Assembly (NCBI GenBank): GCA_029876055.1
Contig: CM056875.1
Span: 7,341,001 to 7,405,000 of the forward strand
DNA: 64,000 nucleotides
Reading direction: 5' to 3'
Source of the DNA: Madurella fahalii
Taxonomy: Eukaryota; Ascomycota; Sordariomycetes; Sordariales
Every line of letters begins with the position of its first letter. Positions within the stretch are counted from its first letter, which is position 1. Position numbers and translations under genes: made by a program. Under the pieces are notes generated by a model that did no database searches, was not told the DNA's origin, and saw only the letters and a list, made by a program, of their open reading frames with translations. Positions 59,220 to 64,000 of this stretch are shown here, in pieces.

Positions 59220-60809
59220 ACTTTTGCTCAGCTCGCGGAATGAGGAAAAGACTTAGGCGAGCGGGTATCCTGGGAAGGCTTCGTCCGGCGTATTTGATGG
59301 TAAGGTTCGGGACTCTGCTGCAGGGTGGCTGTGCCATAGTTCAGGTAATTAAGACGAGCCCGCTGCCTCTACACCTCGCCCGAGTAAAATGTTCCTATTG
59401 TGACAGAGACTCGCCGTAAGAGCCTAGTATCACTGTGCCTTGCGAACACCACGTCGGCCCCTCCCTCCTTCCCCTCACCGCCCTTTTTCTTTTCTTTCCT
59501 TTTTTTCTTTTTTTTTCTTTCTTATGCAGTTACCAGTCCGGCTTGCGAATATTACACCAGCTATCCCCTTCTCTATAGCGCTAAACCACCAATCTACTGA
59601 AGGAGAGGGCTAGCGGGCGTGCACACACCCCCCAACCAATTCAACACCACACCAACAGCACTATCGACGCCGCGATATTAGGGTGTCCCGAATGCAGAGG
59701 TGCCTCGCTGGGACGGCTGATCAGAGCTCGGAGACCACTATAGCCGTAGGTCTCACATCAACCATGTGCAGGTAGAGCTTCCTCTGGTTAAAGGGAGATC
59801 ATCTTGCACGTACTCTCAAAGCAGAGCGAGCGATAAGTATGGCAAAAAGTGTGGAATTGGATGTCCTGTCTAAGGATTAATCAGCAGCCTAGACGACCCT
59901 ACTTAAGGTGTTAATTGATGTCGCGATCAGAAAGGGTTTAGCGCTGCCAAGAGTTAGAGCGCAGTTAGCCGCAGGGGATCTCTTTTGTATATATACCGCT
60001 CAAAGTCTCCCACATATTGGGATCAAAAAACAAGGCACACTTTTTCTTTCTTTTGTACTTCCAACGCTCTATTCCTGAGCGCCTTTTTCGCTCCCTGCAG
60101 TGCGACAATTGAAGATATGTCCTCCGTGAGATCCGGCCTTCGAGGCACCATCCCGGTATGTGGATCTTTCTGATCAGAAGCCCATAGATCCCTAGCGACG
60201 ATTTTTCCTAACTCAGTATACCGGAGGTAGACCGGTATAGAGGCGCTTAGCCCCGGTTTCAAAGTCCGTAGCAGGTGTATTAGGGTGTGTGGCACCCGTG
60301 CCCGACCACAAAAGCGGCAAGGGATCCCCAAGGGGTAGAATCATAATGAACTTACTCTGATTTAGACGCCACGTAGAGATACGCCTTCTGTCATGTGCAA
60401 AGAATATTCAAGGCGAGCAATCCAGCCAATTATCTAAGCCCACCCAACTGCAGTGTTTATTTGGGTTGCGGTTGCGGTGTCCCCGTCACAGAAACTGTTT
60501 CGTTTTGTAAACCGTGATAGCTGCGGTGTCCACGCCAGCGCCTTGGCCATGTACACACAAACCGAACTTGTCTCCCACAACTCACCATTACTAACCCCTG
60601 TTAAGTTCCATTTCCACCGCAGTTGACAAAGCTCAGTCAACAGCTACGACAAGCGCCACGCAGCGGTCAAAAAAAAAAAAAAAAAAACCCGAAGCATAGA
60701 GAACCCTAGACCATCCACGCCTCTAAGTTAGACGCGCAGCTCAGATCAACCCCAAACCGGCCACAACACCTACTTGATTCCAACCTCGACACCACATCCA
60801 ACAACAGAA
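59220..60809. other. Gene-free stretch with pyrimidine tract
   Basis: About 1.6 kb without a recognised gene. A T/C-rich tract lies at 59478-59524 and a run of 19 A at 60669-60687, about 120 bases before Cys/His-rich gene 3. Confidence 0.45.
60669..60687 (+). repeat. Homopolymer run of 19 A
   Basis: Nineteen consecutive A residues followed by CCC, in the presumed promoter or leader of Cys/His-rich gene 3. Confidence 0.7.
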
Positions 60810-61265
60810 ATGTGCTTCCACACCCCCATCCAACACAGCTGCGGCCACTTCGGCCTGGACCAGATCACCCACTGCGCGCCCATGCTAGAGTTCCTCAGCC
60901 AAGCCAGCCCCGACGCCATCCCGTTCCTCTTTTGCCCCGACACTTCGTGGGGCCGACCGAGCGACGTATGGATGAGGTGCTTCGACTGCCACCTGGCCTG
61001 GATGACGGAGCGGATCGCCGAATGGAGGGCGCAGTGGGACGCGCTCGTGACCCGGGTGCGCGAGACTACCGCGGGCGACCGCGAGGCGGAGGCGGCAGTC
61101 CTGGCGGCGAGGGGTTGCAAGCATGGCAAGTTTTGCAGGAAGATTGAGGAGCTGGAGAGGGAGACTGGGGCTATGAAGGGGGATGTGTATTACTCGTTGC
61201 CGAGGTGGATGGATGAGGAGCTGAGGCTTGTAAGGGGGCGGATAGGGAGAGAGGGGTGGTTGTAA
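60810..61265 (+). CDS. Cys/His-rich family protein 3 (151 residues)
   Basis: A single-exon gene. ATG 60810 follows ACAACAGAA and opens MCFHTPIQHSCGH, aligning with the other copies. Pattern: C2, C11, H13, C22, C42, C57-x2-C60, the same order and near-identical spacing as copies 1 and 2. The last pair is in MRCFDCHLAWMTER, followed by IAEWRAQW. The rest is a charged helix with an extra GCKHGKFC motif near residue 110, and the C-terminus is RGRIGREGWL. Codon use is more GC-biased than in the other copies, suggesting a copy under stronger constraint. No signal peptide. Function unknown. Confidence 0.72.
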   Translation: MCFHTPIQHSCGHFGLDQITHCAPMLEFLSQASPDAIPFLFCPDTSWGRPSDVWMRCFDCHLAWMTERIAEWRAQWDALVTRVRETTAGDREAEAAVLAARGCKHGKFCRKIEELERETGAMKGDVYYSLPRWMDEELRLVRGRIGREGWL

Positions 61266-62260
61266 GTTTGGGTTTGGGAATGGCGTTGGTGGGGTTGTTT
61301 TGTGAATTGCTAATTATGGTGGTTCTGTGCTGGTTTGGTTTTTGCGTATTTGTTTTATTTCTACAATCCTCATGGGTTCTCTTCACGTTTAAGCGGGTGG
61401 TTATAATCAGTAATGCGCGGCCGTTGGCAAAAATACCTGTAACTAGGCCTGGGAGCCCGTTTAAATACATCTCCTCGCTCAATCTCGGTCTGGAATGTGT
61501 TTGAGATGAGCGCTTCAGACTAAAGACTCCATTCAAAGCAGATATACTGAGCCTCGGCGGCTATCAACACTGTTATGCGCTGCTTATCACCGCCCGTATC
61601 CTATATGGGAGCTACTGGAGGCAAGCTGGGTTTTTAGACCTCTATGTTAATGCTGACCAACAACGATTTGTCTTACTATATTATGTCGTTGATTTTGGTC
61701 CTGCTCCTTCCCAGTTTCGATTTCCATGTCCCGGTACAATACATTCATGACAGTGCTTTGGATGTGACTACTTAATTACCCTCCTTATCTGCTGCGGAGC
61801 TACGGCCGCCGGAAGACTATGGTGAAATTTCTGAATCACTAGCGTCCGCAAGACCTGAGCTACTAGATATCTAACACCACAGGGTTAATAAGGCGATAGC
61901 AACAACTGCTCGTCTTTGAACAGTCATCCCAACGCCCGGTCAGAGAGCTAGCGGAGCGATACAGATTCTCCGCGTATATATAATGTACGTAAAGTCAGGC
62001 GATCGAGGTTTCTAGCGTGGCGACTAGCCGCCCGCAAGGGCCGGAGCTAGAGCCCTGGATGATCGGCAGAGCTTGACAACAAGCCCAAAGCTTCAAATAT
62101 CAGGGCTGGCAGTCAATTCTGTTTCGGCCAGTGTACGGGTACAAGTGTAACCAGCCCGGACACAGCACTGCCATGTCTCCCACGACTCATTCCTGTACTC
62201 TTCCACTCTACGTCAATGCTCTCGCTGCTTCCAAAATCATAGTTGAACCGGTTTAACACA
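61266..62260. other. Gap between Cys/His-rich genes 3 and 4
   Basis: About 1 kb with no supported gene or repeat. Confidence 0.4.
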
Positions 62261-62812
62261 ATGTGTACGATCTACACCAACACGCGTTGGCGCTGCCACA
62301 GAAACGGCTGCAAACCCGGGGGTAAGCCGTGCATACACAAGCCCTTCTGCGACAAACCACCTAGTTTCCGCCAGCACTGCGGCGAGTACGACGATGCGTC
62401 CGGGCGATGCCGCGGTACTCCAATGATAGACAGCACCACACTCCTGCACAGGACCATTGCGTGCCCGACGCACCACAAGAAACACATGGAACGGCTGCAG
62501 GAGATGTGGGACCTTGAGTGGGCCAACATCGCCATGGCCAAGACGGACCCGTACCACCGCCAGCGCGCCCAGCAGTCCAAGGAAGAGGAGACACTGTCTA
62601 GGGAGAAGACCTTGGGGAAGTTGTACCGCGAAGCAGATCTGCTTAATGCCGAGTTTTACTCGGCCGCTGTAACATTCCAGCTTGACATTCTTGTCAGAGT
62701 ATCCCAGAGTTCTGGTATCGTGTTGCGCCGCACCACATCTGAAAGATGTCCTCGCGGCGTATCCGAGTCTATAGTGGAAGATAGAAGTGTTACAAGGAAG
62801 GATCAGTGTTAA
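62261..62812 (+). CDS. Cys/His-rich family protein 4, divergent (183 residues)
   Basis: A single-exon gene starting MCTIYTNTRWRC at 62261. It keeps the Met-Cys start and an early Cys-His pair (C12-H13), but adds several Cys (near 17, 24, 30, 40 and 50) and His residues. Where the other copies have C-x2-C before the Trp helix, it has ACPTHHKKH, so the second Cys is replaced by His. The helix that follows (QEMWDLEW) matches the others. The C-terminal half is charged and has no known motif. I include it as a distant relative; this is less certain than for copies 1-3. An in-frame ATG at 62243 is a possible alternative start. Confidence 0.6.
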   Translation: MCTIYTNTRWRCHRNGCKPGGKPCIHKPFCDKPPSFRQHCGEYDDASGRCRGTPMIDSTTLLHRTIACPTHHKKHMERLQEMWDLEWANIAMAKTDPYHRQRAQQSKEEETLSREKTLGKLYREADLLNAEFYSAAVTFQLDILVRVSQSSGIVLRRTTSERCPRGVSESIVEDRSVTRKDQC

Positions 62813-63140
62813 GTTTATAGGTAGGAACTGGATCATCGTGATGGAAGGCAGCGGCGACGTTAGCTAGCACTTTGCTTGTTGGATGGGATGTCTTTGCTGC
62901 AGTGTTTTGGCGTCTTGCTAGCACTCAGGGTACTGGTACGGCTTCCTAACTCCATCCCTTGAACTGCTATCAGACGCTGATTTCAGGCGTAACGGCAGTA
63001 CTATTTGATACCCCAGCGCCGGTTGAAAAATAGCGTGTACGGATTAGGAGAATCACCCCGGGCAACTTTGCCGAGTCCTTGACGTTTTACATATACCGCT
63101 CAGTGAATCAAGCAGAGCATGTCATTGGTGTCATGGCCGC
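62813..63140. other. Convergent gap
   Basis: 328 bases between two convergent stop codons. Nothing recognised. Confidence 0.4.
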
Positions 63141-64000
63141 TTAGGGCTCAACCTCTCTCCCAGTCTTTGCGCTCTCCTTGATAGCTTCAATGATCTTCAG
63201 CACCTGCGCAGCTTGCGACGCGGGGACGGGTACGTCTTCCTCCTTTCCACTCTCCACCGCCTTGGCGAACAACTCGTAAAACCTGAGATATGTCTCTGGC
63301 TCAACGGTCGGACAAACCTGCTCCTCAATCTTCCCGTCATCATTCACAACACACAGTCTCCCATACTCGGTCTCATTCTCCTTCCCAAATCCAGCATCTG
63401 TGACCTTGCCCCCACTCCTCAACCACTCCTCCTGGGGGTCTAACCCCGTCTTGTGATAACTCCCTTTGGTTCCCCTCACCCAGAACCTGACCTGCCTCGT
63501 CTCAACACTAACCACCCCAATCCTCACGTGCACCAACATCCCCGTCTCCCTATAACTCAACACAGCCGTCACGCTATCGGGCTCTCCCTCGGCCCCAAAA
63601 CCGCCCACCAGCCTCCCCTCGCGCTGCTGCGCAAACCGGCCCCAGACGGCGCTCGGCATGCCGAACAGCACAAACACCTGGTCCAGCAGGTGCGTTCCGA
63701 GGTCAAACAGCGGCCCGCCGCCCTGGTCCATGGGCAGGCCGCCCTTCCAGCTGTCCGTGCCGTAGCCGGCCAGGCGGAAGCGGTCAAAGTGGGTCTCGAA
63801 CTCGACGACGCGGCCCAGCGCGCCGTCGCGGAGCAGCCTCCGCACCGTCAGGAAGTCGGCGTCCCACCGCCGGTTCTGGTAGACGCACAGGACGCGGCCG
63901 CGGGCGCGCGCCAGCGCCGCCAGCGCCTCGGCCTCGCCCGACGACGCCACGAACGGCTTCTCCACCAGCACGTGCTTGCCCGCCTCGAGGGCGGCGCGCG
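63141..64000 (-). CDS. Gfo/Idh/MocA-family oxidoreductase, partial
   Basis: The frame is open from the window edge (64000) to the stop at 63141, so the Rossmann-fold N-terminus lies outside. What is present starts with AALEAGKHVLVEKPF, containing the family's EKP motif, whose Lys takes part in catalysis or cofactor contact. The C-terminal dimerisation and substrate domain follows, with YQNRRWDADFLTVRRLL, GGGPLFDLGTHLLDQ (candidate catalytic His) and a beta-rich remainder ending in SAKTGREVEP. Such enzymes oxidise or reduce sugars or related polyols with NAD(P). Substrate cannot be read from the sequence. It is on the opposite strand to, and 328 bases from, Cys/His-rich gene 4. Confidence 0.9.
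   Translation of the reverse strand, partial: RAALEAGKHVLVEKPFVASSGEAEALAALARARGRVLCVYQNRRWDADFLTVRRLLRDGALGRVVEFETHFDRFRLAGYGTDSWKGGLPMDQGGGPLFDLGTHLLDQVFVLFGMPSAVWGRFAQQREGRLVGGFGAEGEPDSVTAVLSYRETGMLVHVRIGVVSVETRQVRFWVRGTKGSYHKTGLDPQEEWLRSGGKVTDAGFGKENETEYGRLCVVNDDGKIEEQVCPTVEPETYLRFYELFAKAVESGKEEDVPVPASQAAQVLKIIEAIKESAKTGREVEP

Noticed and set aside
1..64000. tRNA, rRNA or CRISPR features
   Set aside because: I looked for TpsiC-arm-like GGTTCRA boxes, rRNA-like blocks and regularly spaced repeats and found no convincing example. A tRNAscan or Rfam run could still reveal something.

Overview
The window is nuclear DNA of a filamentous ascomycete, most likely a sordariomycete and possibly Chaetomiaceae. 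Support comes from short GT-AG introns of about 50-80 nt with CTAAC-like branch points, GC-rich codon use, and fungal-type INO80, ELP3, ARB1, NACHT-WD40, HET-domain and SNF2/HLTF-like genes. Species assignment is inference. All exon boundaries were read by eye from frame continuity and splice signals; no transcript data or searches were available. I saw no rRNA, tRNA or CRISPR features.

The layout alternates between intact conserved genes and gene-poor accessory stretches. Positions 1-4.1 kb hold a divergent pair, mitochondrial succinyl-CoA ligase alpha (-) and ELP3 (+). Positions 4.5-12.4 kb hold a NACHT/C2H2/WD40 STAND gene on the minus strand, whose splice structure is complete but which carries two in-frame stop codons, followed by a decayed SNF2/HLTF-like helicase. 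Positions 12.4-25.3 kb are mostly empty, with one intact membrane-protein gene at 20.8 kb and a decayed nucleotidyltransferase-like gene at 23.2-23.8 kb. Positions 25.3-38.7 kb carry a GIY-YIG (DUF1766/T5orf172) gene, a small orphan, a manganese/iron superoxide dismutase, a secreted Ser/Thr-rich protein, a spherulin-4-like gene with a premature TAG, a secreted cyanovirin-N homologue (CVNH), a lipid-droplet-associated hydrolase and a four-helix membrane protein.

Positions 40.6-52.5 kb are a conserved core block: ribosome-biogenesis ABC-F ATPase ARB1, chromatin remodeller INO80, and a promethin-like lipid-droplet protein. Positions 52.5-63 kb are again accessory. They contain four small Cys/His-rich proteins that I interpret as a dispersed paralogous family, with a frameshifted HET-domain pseudogene among them. 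The window ends inside a Gfo/Idh/MocA oxidoreductase.

The most noteworthy signals are the Cys/His-rich cluster, which has a repeated seven-ligand pattern, and the inactivated allorecognition-type genes. The two stops in the STAND gene and the one in the spherulin gene can each be explained by a CpA-to-TpA transition, the signature of repeat-induced point mutation (RIP).
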